Numbered from the stretch's first letter, positions 1 through 5,532 are shown. The stretch: DNA of 7,084 nucleotides from JBEKYH01 sp049511115 (GCA_049511115.1 JBEKYH010000270.1:1-7084); one strand, 5' to 3'. The notes: generated by a model from the sequence alone, not told the origin. Translations and numbers: made by a program.

Positions 1-69
1 CTCATCCTGCCGAATTGGGATGAGTCGGCGGCATCTGCGCCGCCGAGCACCGGGACGGTGGGACCATGA
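1..69 (+). CDS. cas1: C-terminal end of probable cas1 (partial)
   Basis: Only the last 22 codons and the TGA stop are inside the window. The frame is open from base 1 and encodes a tail beginning LILPNWDES and ending in a Pro/Ser/Thr/Gly-rich stretch (APPSTGTVGP). Its stop codon overlaps the cas2 start as ATGA, which implies translational coupling. In type II-C loci the gene immediately before cas2 is cas1, the integrase subunit of the Cas1-Cas2 spacer-acquisition complex. That gene order is the main reason for the call, since no Cas1 catalytic residue is visible here. The DNA of this tail is filled by two back-to-back inverted repeats (1-24 and 25-46). Another gene ending here cannot be excluded from the sequence alone. 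Confidence 0.6.
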   Translation, partial: LILPNWDESAASAPPSTGTVGP

Positions 70-428
70 GACGCCGGCTGACGAGAACTAGGGGATTTCA
101 GCCTCCCAGCGGGTATCAGGCAATGTGGCTATTTGCGATGTTTGATCTTCCGGTGAAGACTCGCCGCCAGCGGCGGGAGTACACGCGTTTTCGCAAGTCG
201 CTTCTGCGCGAAGGCTTCAGTCTGCTTCAATTCAGCGTCTATGCACGGTACTGCGTCTCGGAGGAAGTGAGCGCTGCCCATTGCGCGCGGATTCGGGATT
301 TCCTTCCGCCGGAGGGACAGGTGAGAATGCTTGCGGTGACGGAGCGGCAATTCGGCAAGCAGCGGATTTATTGGGGACCCAGACAAAAACCCGCCGAACC
401 TGCGCCGGAGCAGTTGCTGATGTTTTGA
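66..428 (+). CDS. cas2: CRISPR-associated endonuclease Cas2, type II
   Basis: This 120-residue protein is the Cas2 subunit that dimerises between two Cas1 dimers during spacer integration. The ferredoxin-like first strand with its conserved acidic residue is clear: MWLFAMFDLPV at residues 20-30, with Asp27 as the usual metal ligand. The following FRKSLLREGFSLLQFSVYAR (43-62) and VTERQFGKQRIYWG (91-104) are typical of type II Cas2 proteins. The ATG at 66 overlaps the upstream stop codon. An internal ATG at 123 would give a shorter protein starting MWLFAM, but the coupled start and the SGYQAMW lead-in make 66 more likely. The gene is followed after 99 bp by the CRISPR array. Cas2 assignment is firm; the II-C subtype is inferred from the Cas2 sequence style and the repeat, because cas9 lies outside the window. 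Confidence 0.93.
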   Translation: MRRRLTRTRGFQPPSGYQAMWLFAMFDLPVKTRRQRREYTRFRKSLLREGFSLLQFSVYARYCVSEEVSAAHCARIRDFLPPEGQVRMLAVTERQFGKQRIYWGPRQKPAEPAPEQLLMF

Positions 429-460
429 AAATCGCTCACGTCGGCACCCGAATACCGTTC

Positions 461-482
461 AAAAACCCAATTCTCGTGGGCC
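461..482 (-). terminator. Weak intrinsic terminator candidate for minus-strand pre-crRNA
   Basis: Read on the minus strand, a short stem (CCCA at 480-477 pairing with TGGG at 469-466, 7-nt loop, extendable by a G-U pair) is followed at once by five T residues (465-461). It lies 46 bp beyond the cas2-proximal repeat, where a minus-strand crRNA precursor would need to stop before running antisense into cas2. The stem is short, so this is only a candidate. Confidence 0.3.
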
Positions 483-491
483 AATATTGTT

Positions 492-518
492 GCAAACCGC
501 TGGATGACAGGGGTTTGC
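492..518. repeat. Stem-loop next to the first CRISPR repeat
   Basis: A perfect 7-bp inverted repeat, GCAAACC (492-498) and GGTTTGC (512-518), encloses a 13-nt loop and ends 9 bp before the array. An 8-bp palindrome CAATATTG (482-489) lies beside it. Neither strand has a T tract directly after the stem, so it is not a classical terminator by itself. With the 461-482 hairpin it could form a trailer for a minus-strand pre-crRNA, or a site used during adaptation. Confidence 0.4.
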
Positions 519-527
519 GATGGGAAT

Positions 528-563
528 AGTGTATCCGAGCGACGATTCCCCGTGAACCACAGC
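528..563 (-). promoter_or_regulatory. Promoter-like elements inside each CRISPR repeat (first copy given)
   Basis: On the minus strand each repeat contains TTCACG (repeat positions 8-13, 4 of 6 to TTGACA) and, exactly 17 bp later, TACACT as its last six bases (31-36, 4 of 6 to TATAAT). In Neisseria type II-C arrays a -10 element at the same place, the end of the repeat, drives transcription starting within each spacer. The geometry here matches, and the same pair recurs in all five repeats because they are identical. Functional use is inference. Confidence 0.4.
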
Positions 564-827
564 GTTAAACCTAGCCGATATTGACATACTTTAAGTGTAT
601 CCGAGCGACGATTCCCCGTGAACCACAGCGCTATTGGGCGGAGTCCGATTCGGGGGTCGAGTGTATCCGAGCGACGATTCCCCGTGAACCACAGCCGCTG
701 GATAGTGGGCCACGTTTGGCCGCCGAGTGTATCCGAGCGACGATTCCCCGTGAACCACAGCGAACAATCGGCGGCGGCAGCGGTTTGGGAAAGTGTATCC
801 GAGCGACGATTCCCCGTGAACCACAGC
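528..827 (-). CRISPR. CRISPR array, 5 repeats and 4 spacers, type II-C-like
   Basis: Five identical 36-bp repeats lie at 528-563, 594-629, 660-695, 726-761 and 792-827, separated by four spacers of exactly 30 bp (564-593, 630-659, 696-725, 762-791). On the plus strand the repeat begins AGTGTATCCGAGCG and ends GTGAACCACAGC. On the minus strand it begins GCTGTGG and ends GGATACACT. A start of G(T/C)TGT(A/G)G and a -10-like end is the usual form of a type II-C repeat in crRNA orientation, so crRNAs are probably made from the minus strand, toward cas2. No repeat is degenerate, so the array end cannot be told from repeat decay. Spacer 564-593 is AT-rich (about 33% GC) while 630-659 is about 67% GC, which suggests different invaders. 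No spacer matches other sequence that I can see in the window. Confidence 0.98.
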
Positions 828-875
828 GAAGAAGACCGAACCCCGGCCTGCAAGCAATCCGCAACATTTTGTATT

Positions 876-889
876 GGGGGGGGGGGGGG
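876..889. repeat. Homopolymer of 14 G
   Basis: Fourteen consecutive G residues lie 48 bp beyond the last CRISPR repeat and 126 bp before the SIMPL start codon. Such tracts are prone to polymerase slippage and can form G-quadruplexes, and they are also common sequencing or assembly error sites. It falls just upstream of the candidate promoter at 897-925. Confidence 0.9.
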
Positions 890-896
890 CAACGCA

Positions 897-925
897 TTGA
901 CCCCGTCATCCATCACTGGCATTAT
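897..925 (+). promoter_or_regulatory. Candidate promoter for the SIMPL gene
   Basis: TTGACC (897-902, 5 of 6 to the -35 consensus) is followed after 17 bp by CATTAT (920-925, 4 of 6 to the -10 consensus). Transcription would start near 932, giving a leader of about 83 nt that begins at the first of three hairpins. This is a sequence match only. Confidence 0.35.
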
Positions 926-934
926 TCCCTCCCG

Positions 935-1010
935 CGCCGCATGGATGCGGCGTAAAAATTTGTGTCACCCGCGCCGGGCCGCTCGGTGCGGCCAATCGCA
1001 TGGAGGCGAT
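935..1010 (+). promoter_or_regulatory. Structured 5' leader of the SIMPL gene, three consecutive hairpins
   Basis: Hairpin 1 is CGCCGCA/TGCGGCG at 935-952 with loop TGGA. Hairpin 2 is GGCCGC/GCGGCC at 977-993 with loop TCGGT. Hairpin 3 is ATCGC/GCGAT at 995-1010 with loop ATGGAG. The Shine-Dalgarno sequence GGAGG (1002-1006) sits in the loop of hairpin 3, with its last G in the stem, 8 nt before the ATG at 1015. No known riboswitch class is recognised. Folding may affect ribosome access to this gene. Confidence 0.4.
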
Positions 1011-1014
1011 CATT

Positions 1015-1821
1015 ATGAGCACACCCGGAAATACTGCGTCCCTGCCTCGGCGCGTCATCGTTACGCTTCAAGCCGGCGGATTCTTTTTTGCGTTGGCCAA
1101 TGTCATCTGCGTGGCCATCCTCGGGTACGTCTATCTGAGCGTGAAGCACGAGCCGCGCACGCTGGACGTGAAGGGGTCGGCCAAGCGTGAAATCACAAGC
1201 GACACTATTGACTGGGACGGCACCATCACCACGCGCGATCCTGATCTGGTCAAGGCGTACGCGAAACTGAAAGACGACGCCGATCGCGTCGCGGCGTTCA
1301 TCAAGGCCGCGGGGATTCCCGATAGCGAGGTCACCTTCTCGTCCATCAACACCAACAAGATTTATCAGCGCGAGGTGATCCCGGCGCCGGAGTCAGACGA
1401 CGGGAAGAAAGGCCAGCCGCAGATCGTGCAGACGCCGCGCGTGGAAATGTATGAATTGACGCAGGATATCAGCATCGAGAGCCACGACATGGAGAAGGTG
1501 CCGGTGGTTTCGCGCTCGGTGACCAGCCTCATCAAGGACGGCGTGGAGATCGAATCCAATTCGCCGCGGTATTTGTACTCCAAACTATCGGAGTTGAAAA
1601 TCGACATGCTCGGCGAAGCCACCCGCGACGCGACCATGCGGGCCACGCAGATTGTGAGCAACGCCAACGGCTCGCTGGGGCGGCTGGTGGAGGCGAAGAT
1701 GGGCGTGATGCAGATCAACCCCAAAGGCGTGACGGACGTATCCGACACGGGGAACAACGATACCACCAGTCTGGAGAAGGAGATTCTGGCGGTGGTGACG
1801 GTGGAGTTTGAGTTGAAGTGA
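1015..1821 (+). CDS. SIMPL (DUF541) domain protein, membrane-anchored
   Basis: This 268-residue protein has a short basic N-terminus, one hydrophobic segment at about residues 22-43 (GGFFFALANVICVAILGYVY and on) acting as an uncleaved signal anchor, and an exported domain opening with the family signature LDVKGSAKREITSD (50-63). Long helical stretches follow (around 77-100 and 203-230), and a C-terminal strand AVVTVEFELK closes the domain. DUF541/SIMPL proteins such as YggE are extracytoplasmic, with no settled biochemical role; some are linked to oxidative stress. The start at 1015 is chosen over the in-frame ATG at 1000 because GGAGG (1002-1006) lies 8 nt before 1015 and would be inside the coding region otherwise. 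The gene follows the CRISPR array but shows no CRISPR-related feature. Confidence 0.85.
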   Translation: MSTPGNTASLPRRVIVTLQAGGFFFALANVICVAILGYVYLSVKHEPRTLDVKGSAKREITSDTIDWDGTITTRDPDLVKAYAKLKDDADRVAAFIKAAGIPDSEVTFSSINTNKIYQREVIPAPESDDGKKGQPQIVQTPRVEMYELTQDISIESHDMEKVPVVSRSVTSLIKDGVEIESNSPRYLYSKLSELKIDMLGEATRDATMRATQIVSNANGSLGRLVEAKMGVMQINPKGVTDVSDTGNNDTTSLEKEILAVVTVEFELK

Positions 1822-1838
1822 GCGGGTCAGACCTGCGA

Positions 1839-1854
1839 CCGGCATAAGTGTCGG
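1839..1854. repeat. Short stem-loop between convergent genes
   Basis: CCGGCA and TGTCGG pair over 6 bp (one G-U) around a TAAG loop, between the convergent 3' ends of the SIMPL and YjbR genes. Neither strand carries a T tract after the stem, so terminator function is uncertain. Confidence 0.3.
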
Positions 1855-1862
1855 CTCAAAAA

Positions 1863-2174
1863 TCATTGAGACACGTTATTCCAGGCCATGGCGATTACGC
1901 GGCTCGCCGTCTTCAAGTTGGTTCGTTCAAGGAGAAGCAGGGTGCTGCCGCGTTTTCCCCACATGCCCTTTGCGGGCGAAAAGATGTCCGGCTGGGCCGA
2001 GATGACGGTCGCCTGTTGCTCGGGCGTCAGCTTCACCATCGCCCAATTTTTGTCGGGATAGCCCAGCGTCGCGAAAACTTTCTTCCCGGCGCGAAAGTCG
2101 GGATGCCCTCCGTGACTGCTTTCGATCGCCCCGGGCATCTTGAGCGCCAGACTCCTGAATTGCGCTGGTGTCAT
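1863..2174 (-). CDS. MmcQ/YjbR family protein
   Basis: This 103-residue protein of the MmcQ/YjbR (DUF419) family has a CyaY-like fold; some members bind DNA, but the cellular role is not established. Family features seen are the N-terminal helix MTPAQFRSLALKMPGAIES, then HGGHPDFRAGKKVFATL (21-37), WAMVKLTPEQQATVI (44-58), and WGKRGSTLLLLE (72-83) before the last helix. Length is close to the family norm of about 100-120. The ATG at 2174 is preceded by GGAGG (2186-2182) with a 7-nt gap. An in-frame TTG at 2201 would add nine residues, but it overlaps the best -10 element and is rejected. The gene is single and convergent with the SIMPL gene. Confidence 0.88.
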   Translation of the reverse strand: MTPAQFRSLALKMPGAIESSHGGHPDFRAGKKVFATLGYPDKNWAMVKLTPEQQATVISAQPDIFSPAKGMWGKRGSTLLLLERTNLKTASRVIAMAWNNVSQ

Positions 2175-2199
2175 CGGTTCGCCTCCGATATCGAGGTGC

Positions 2200-2227
2200 A
2201 ATATAGGATTGCCTCAAACCAATACAA
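2200..2227 (-). promoter_or_regulatory. Promoter of the YjbR-family gene
   Basis: On the minus strand TTGTAT (2227-2222, 4 of 6) and TATATT (2205-2200, 5 of 6) are separated by 16 bp. Transcription from about 2193 would give a leader near 20 nt holding only the GGAGG ribosome binding site before the ATG at 2174. Confidence 0.5.
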
Positions 2228-2274
2228 CCTGCACCAGCGGGAAGGCGTCGTCGTCGCGCCAGCCCCCTCCCTGA

Positions 2275-2301
2275 CCCTCCCCCGGAAATACTGGGGGAGG
2301 G
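2275..2301. repeat. REP-like palindrome, 9-bp C/G stem
   Basis: CCCTCCCCC (2275-2283) and GGGGGAGGG (2293-2301) form a perfect 9-bp inverted repeat around the loop GGAAATACT, flanked by the pyrimidine-rich CCCCCTCCCTGA. Elements of this form are scattered between genes in many GC-rich bacteria. It lies in a 230-bp gap between divergent genes (2175-2404) and belongs to neither coding region. Confidence 0.65.
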
Positions 2302-2352
2302 GAATAGAGGCGGAGCGTGTGACCCGGGAAATGGCGGGGAATACCGGGTAGT

Positions 2353-2370
2353 CCCGCCGCCGTCGGCGGG
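2353..2370 (+). promoter_or_regulatory. GC-rich hairpin before the gene at 2405
   Basis: CCCGCCG (2353-2359) pairs perfectly with CGGCGGG (2364-2370) around CCGT, followed by TTATCAT. It ends 34 bp before the start codon, so it would lie in the 5' leader of the next gene or end transcription entering from upstream. No convincing -35/-10 pair was found nearby. Confidence 0.35.
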
Positions 2371-2404
2371 TTATCATGCCATTGGCGAATCAGGAGAAAG
2401 CATT

Positions 2405-3772
2405 ATGAACCGACTGGCGATTTTTTTGGCGCTATTGGCTTTGATGTCGGCCCGCGTCTGTCTGGCGCAGGCTCCCGCGCCTGATGCCGCGCAGGCACAG
2501 CCGGCGCTCGATCCAGCCGTCGCGCCGTTTGTCACCAACGGCACGCTGTTCGTCGTCGAACTGGACCCCGATCGCATCGATATCGGGGCGCTGCAGAAGT
2601 GGCTCGCCGCCGGGCAGCAGGGCGCGGCGGCGACAGCGGGCGAGCCGCAGCGCGCTCAGGCGGCGCAGTGGCTCAGCGATTTTCACAAGGCCGGCGGCAA
2701 AATGGTCTTCGCCGTCGCGTTCTTCGGCGATCCCAGCACGCTCCCCGGCGTTGTGATTGTACCACTTGGTCCCGGCGCGGACGCCAAGGCGATCTCCGGC
2801 CTGCTTGTGACCGGCAAACCCGACGGGCCTGACCATTTCACGCTGGCCGCCAATCCCGACAGCAGCATCGAAGCGGTTGTGCTGCACAACGCCGTGGTCT
2901 TCGGCCTCACGCCGCAGGTGGAGAAAATGAAATTGGCGATTGAAGTTGATCGACCGGCATTTGCGACCGCGCTGGCCACGCTCGGCGATCAGCCGCTGAA
3001 AATCGCCTTTACCCCATCGATCGCGCTGCAGTTGGTCGCCGGCGAAATGCTGCCGGAAAAACTGCCGGATGAATTGGGCGGCGGAAGCCCGGTGCCGCTG
3101 GTGACATCGCTGGATTGGGCCGCCATCGGCATCCAAACCCCGCCGAATGGGTCGATTGAATTGCGGCTGCAATGCAAGGACTCTCAAGGCGCGCAGGCCT
3201 TCGGCGACATGTGCGTCGCGGCGCTGACAAATCTGGGCGATCCGAACGCCCCGGCGGGCGCCAATGCGCCGCTCTCGGCGCTTAAGCCCGTGTTGAAGGA
3301 CAATCAGCTTTCGCTCGACATCGACAGCGCCGCGATGGATGCCGGCATCCGGCCGCTGGTGCTCAGCCTGATGGTCGCCCAGAAGAGTCACGCCCAGCAG
3401 ACCGAGTCGATGAACAACGAGCGCATGCTGATGATCGGCGTGCAAAAGTACGCCGACGCACACACGGGGGAGTGCCCGGCAACGCTGGATGACATCGCGC
3501 CGTATATGGGCGGACCGGCTTTCTTTCACATCGCCATGAAGAGCCCATCCGATCCGACGAAATCGCCCGGATTCGGGTATGTCAAGCCGCTGGCCAATAT
3601 GAACAACATCGCCAATCCCGCCGACGTGCTGGTGATTTACGACGCCGCGGCCAGCGGCCCCGATGTCGCCGCGGCTTTTGCTGATGGGCACACGGAAATG
3701 GTCTCGCGCACGGACCTGGAGGCGGCGCTCAAGGGACAGACCGCGCCGGCGCCCCAGGCGAATAAGCCGTAG
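2405..3772 (+). CDS. Exported protein of unknown function with pseudopilin-like C-terminus
   Basis: This 455-residue protein begins with a signal peptide (MNRLAIFLALLALMSARVCLA, cleavage probably after residue 21) and an Ala/Pro/Gln-rich linker to about 40. Residues 45-330 form a domain of alternating strands and helices that I cannot name with confidence; its style resembles planctomycete secreted DUF3352-like proteins. Residues about 335-445 resemble the C-terminal part of type II pseudopilin-like (H-X9-DG, DUF1559-type) proteins: an NNERMLMIGVQKYADAH helix, TGECPATLDDIAPYMGGP, then a VLVIYDA strand and AFADGHTEMVSRTDLEAAL. There is no N-terminal prepilin methylation motif, so it is exported by Sec rather than assembled as a pilin. 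The ATG at 2405 has AGGAG (2392-2396) 8 nt upstream. The fucosidase gene follows 72 bp later on the same strand. Confidence 0.8.
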   Translation: MNRLAIFLALLALMSARVCLAQAPAPDAAQAQPALDPAVAPFVTNGTLFVVELDPDRIDIGALQKWLAAGQQGAAATAGEPQRAQAAQWLSDFHKAGGKMVFAVAFFGDPSTLPGVVIVPLGPGADAKAISGLLVTGKPDGPDHFTLAANPDSSIEAVVLHNAVVFGLTPQVEKMKLAIEVDRPAFATALATLGDQPLKIAFTPSIALQLVAGEMLPEKLPDELGGGSPVPLVTSLDWAAIGIQTPPNGSIELRLQCKDSQGAQAFGDMCVAALTNLGDPNAPAGANAPLSALKPVLKDNQLSLDIDSAAMDAGIRPLVLSLMVAQKSHAQQTESMNNERMLMIGVQKYADAHTGECPATLDDIAPYMGGPAFFHIAMKSPSDPTKSPGFGYVKPLANMNNIANPADVLVIYDAAASGPDVAAAFADGHTEMVSRTDLEAALKGQTAPAPQANKP

Positions 3773-3787
3773 CGGAAAAGCTCTTAC

Positions 3788-3821
3788 TCACCGCGGAGGC
3801 GCGGAGGTCGCAAAGGAAAAC
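3788..3821 (+). repeat. Dispersed ACCGCGGAGG-type intergenic repeat, single unit
   Basis: The stretch ACCGCGGAGGCGCGGAGG (3790-3807) continued by TCGCAAAG agrees at 22 of 26 positions with the minus strand at 6279-6254. It sits in the 72-bp gap between two tandem genes, 24 bp before the fucosidase start. Purine-rich elements of this form recur between genes in planctomycetes and some other phyla. Confidence 0.7.
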
Positions 3822-3844
3822 CAGGACGGGATGAGAGGAGTCAT

Positions 3845-5239
3845 ATGAGCACGTCGCGCGTGATTGGCTGGGTTATTCTGCTTCTTTTAGTGGCAACGAG
3901 TGCACCCGTTTTTGCGCAGAACGCCACGACTTTGCCCACCGAAACCAAGGAGCAGCGCGACGAGCGCATGGCATGGTGGCGCGCGGCGCGGTTTGGCATG
4001 TTCATCCACTGGGGCGTCTATTCCGTGCCGGCCGGCACCTATGAGGGCAAGCAGATTCCCAGCCTCGGCGAATGGATCATGTACAACGCTAAGATTCCCG
4101 TGGCCACATACGCGAGTTACACGCAGCAGTTTGATCCCGAGAAATTCGACGCCGATCAATGGGTCGCCCTCGCCCAGGCGGCGGGGATGAAATACATGGT
4201 CATCACCGCGAAGCATCACGACGGGTTTGCCATGTTTCATAGCAAAGTCGATGGTTACAATATTTATGACGCCACGCCGTTCAAGCGCGATCCGCTGGCT
4301 GAATTGGCGGCGGCGTGCGCCAAACACGGCATGAAATTGGGGTTTTATTACTCGCAGGCACAGGATTGGCATCATCCGGGCGGCGCGGCGCAAAAGAGTG
4401 TCCACTGGGACCCGGCCCAGAACGGCGACATGGATGACTACCTCAAAAACGTGGCCGTGCCGCAGGTGAAGGAATTGCTCACCAATTACGGCCCGGTTTC
4501 GGTCCTCTGGTTTGATACGCCGTTCAATTTCATGACGCCTGCGCGCGTGGCCGAGTTCACGCCGCTGCTGGCGCTGCAGCCGAAAATCATCGTCAACAAT
4601 CGCCTGGGCACTGGTTTCAAGGGCGATACCGAAACCCCCGAGCAGCGCATCCCCCCCACCGGCTACGCCGACGGGCGCGACTGGGAAACCTGCATGACGA
4701 TCAACGACACGTGGGGATTTAAATCGTACGACACCAATTTCAAATCCACGGAGACGTTGCTGCGCAACCTGATCGACATCGCCTCCAAAGGCGGCAATTA
4801 CCTCCTCAACGTAGGCCCAACCTCCGAGGGCGTAATACCAGCCCCGGAAGTCGAGCGCCTCCAGGCGATCGGCCAATGGCTCAAGGTGAATGGCGAATCG
4901 ATCTACGGCAGCGGGCCGACGGCGTTTGGAGCCGAAGCGGGCGCGCCTGATCCGACCAAAAAGGATCGCAGCGGCAAGCCGGTGTTCGTGGCCGCATGGG
5001 ATTGGCGCTGCACGACCAAACCGGGGAAGCTCTTTATCCACCTGTTCAAGTGGCCGGATGGGAAGTTTGATCTGGCGGGAGTGAAGGGAACGGTCGCCAA
5101 GGCGTATCTGCTGGCTGATCCAAATCGCACGCCGCTGACGGTTTCGCAGGCGGGTGATAAGGTCAGCATTGCATTGCCGGCGAGCGCGCCGGACGCGGTG
5201 GCATCGGTGTTGTGTTTGGAAGTGGGATCGGCGAACTGA
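3845..5239 (+). CDS. Secreted alpha-L-fucosidase, glycoside hydrolase family 29
   Basis: This 464-residue enzyme removes alpha-linked L-fucose from glycans by a retaining mechanism. A signal peptide covers about residues 1-25 (ILLLLVATSAPVFA, then Q). GH29 landmarks are RFGMFIHWGVYSVPAGTYEG (49-68), EWIMYNAKIP (76-85), YMVITAKHHDGFAMFHS (117-133) with the substrate-binding His pair 124-125, GFYYSQAQDW (166-175), and SVLWFDTPF (219-227) with Asp224 as the expected nucleophile. CMTINDTWGF (283-292) and SKGGNYLLNVGPTSEGVIP (314-332) complete the barrel. Glu264 and Glu281 are the candidates for the acid/base; the sequence alone does not decide between them. Residues from about 375 form a beta-rich C-terminal domain. 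The start has GAGAGGAG 4 nt before the ATG, a slightly short gap. It probably works in the periplasm or outside the cell on fucose-rich polysaccharide; no sulfatase or transporter is visible in the window. Confidence 0.95.
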   Translation: MSTSRVIGWVILLLLVATSAPVFAQNATTLPTETKEQRDERMAWWRAARFGMFIHWGVYSVPAGTYEGKQIPSLGEWIMYNAKIPVATYASYTQQFDPEKFDADQWVALAQAAGMKYMVITAKHHDGFAMFHSKVDGYNIYDATPFKRDPLAELAAACAKHGMKLGFYYSQAQDWHHPGGAAQKSVHWDPAQNGDMDDYLKNVAVPQVKELLTNYGPVSVLWFDTPFNFMTPARVAEFTPLLALQPKIIVNNRLGTGFKGDTETPEQRIPPTGYADGRDWETCMTINDTWGFKSYDTNFKSTETLLRNLIDIASKGGNYLLNVGPTSEGVIPAPEVERLQAIGQWLKVNGESIYGSGPTAFGAEAGAPDPTKKDRSGKPVFVAAWDWRCTTKPGKLFIHLFKWPDGKFDLAGVKGTVAKAYLLADPNRTPLTVSQAGDKVSIALPASAPDAVASVLCLEVGSAN

Positions 5240-5315
5240 CTCTGATTGAAGCCCGGTCGCTTAACAATGTTATTGGTCGCATAATGCGCGAAATTAATGA
5301 CTTGGAGAAAATCTC

Positions 5316-5532
5316 ATGGATACCCGACCGAATGCGCAGCTAAGTTCCGACGATCCCTGATGCGATGGAAAACGGGCGGGCGCTATGCGCGAACTGCCAT
5401 GCCTGGGCGGAGGCACGCGCATTTCGGGGCTCCCACCAGCGCGACATCGTCAAGCTTCGGAGGGAGTACTCCAGGTTCCCAACGTTTTTGTCCCCTGTCA
5501 CAAAGCAGAAGCCAACTCGCAAACGGAAGTAG
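5316..5532 (+). pseudogene. Probable remnant of a small HNH-type zinc protein, frameshifted
   Basis: An ATG at 5316, 8 nt after GGAG (5304-5307), opens MDTRPNAQLSSDDP and meets TGA at 5358. Ignoring one base there (T5358) continues the frame as DAMENGRALCANCHAWAEAR and on to a TAG at 5532. The shifted part is open by itself from 5344, with an ATG at 5365 (55 residues) but no ribosome binding site. ENGRALCANCH carries the N-x8-H spacing and C-x2-C pair of the second half of an HNH nuclease motif, and SDDP-x4-N fits the usual linker. The first His and its flanking Cys residues are not found, so it would be inactive. The remainder (RDIVKLRREYSRFP, then a KPTRKRK tail) is basic. Its 3' end overlaps the end of the convergent DUF488 gene by 35 bp. 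A small intact zinc protein or chance are the alternatives. Confidence 0.38.

Noticed and set aside
866..892. A minus-strand leader promoter using TTGCCC and CAAAAT or TACAAA around the G14 tract
   Set aside because: Spacing is 13-15 bp, outside the normal range, and part of the -35 would lie inside the homopolymer.
368..955. Several open frames of 82-190 codons on both strands through the CRISPR array
   Set aside because: They encode the same 12-residue block at each repeat because the 66-bp repeat-plus-spacer period is a multiple of three and the repeat lacks stops in those frames. They are not genes.
429..1014. A tracrRNA next to the array
   Set aside because: No second copy of the repeat's GTGAACCACAGC end, even partial, was seen outside the array in this window, so no anti-repeat is supported. 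It probably lies near cas9.
1000..1014. ATG at 1000 as SIMPL start
   Set aside because: The ribosome binding site GGAGG at 1002-1006 fits the ATG at 1015 and would otherwise fall within the coding sequence; nothing suitable precedes 1000.
2432..3691. 419-codon open frame on the minus strand
   Set aside because: It is antisense to the signal-peptide protein at 2405-3772, is rich in Arg/His/Gln, and has no recognisable family features; it is a GC-rich shadow.
3887..5041. 384-codon open frame on the minus strand
   Set aside because: It is antisense to the unmistakable GH29 fucosidase and has shadow composition.
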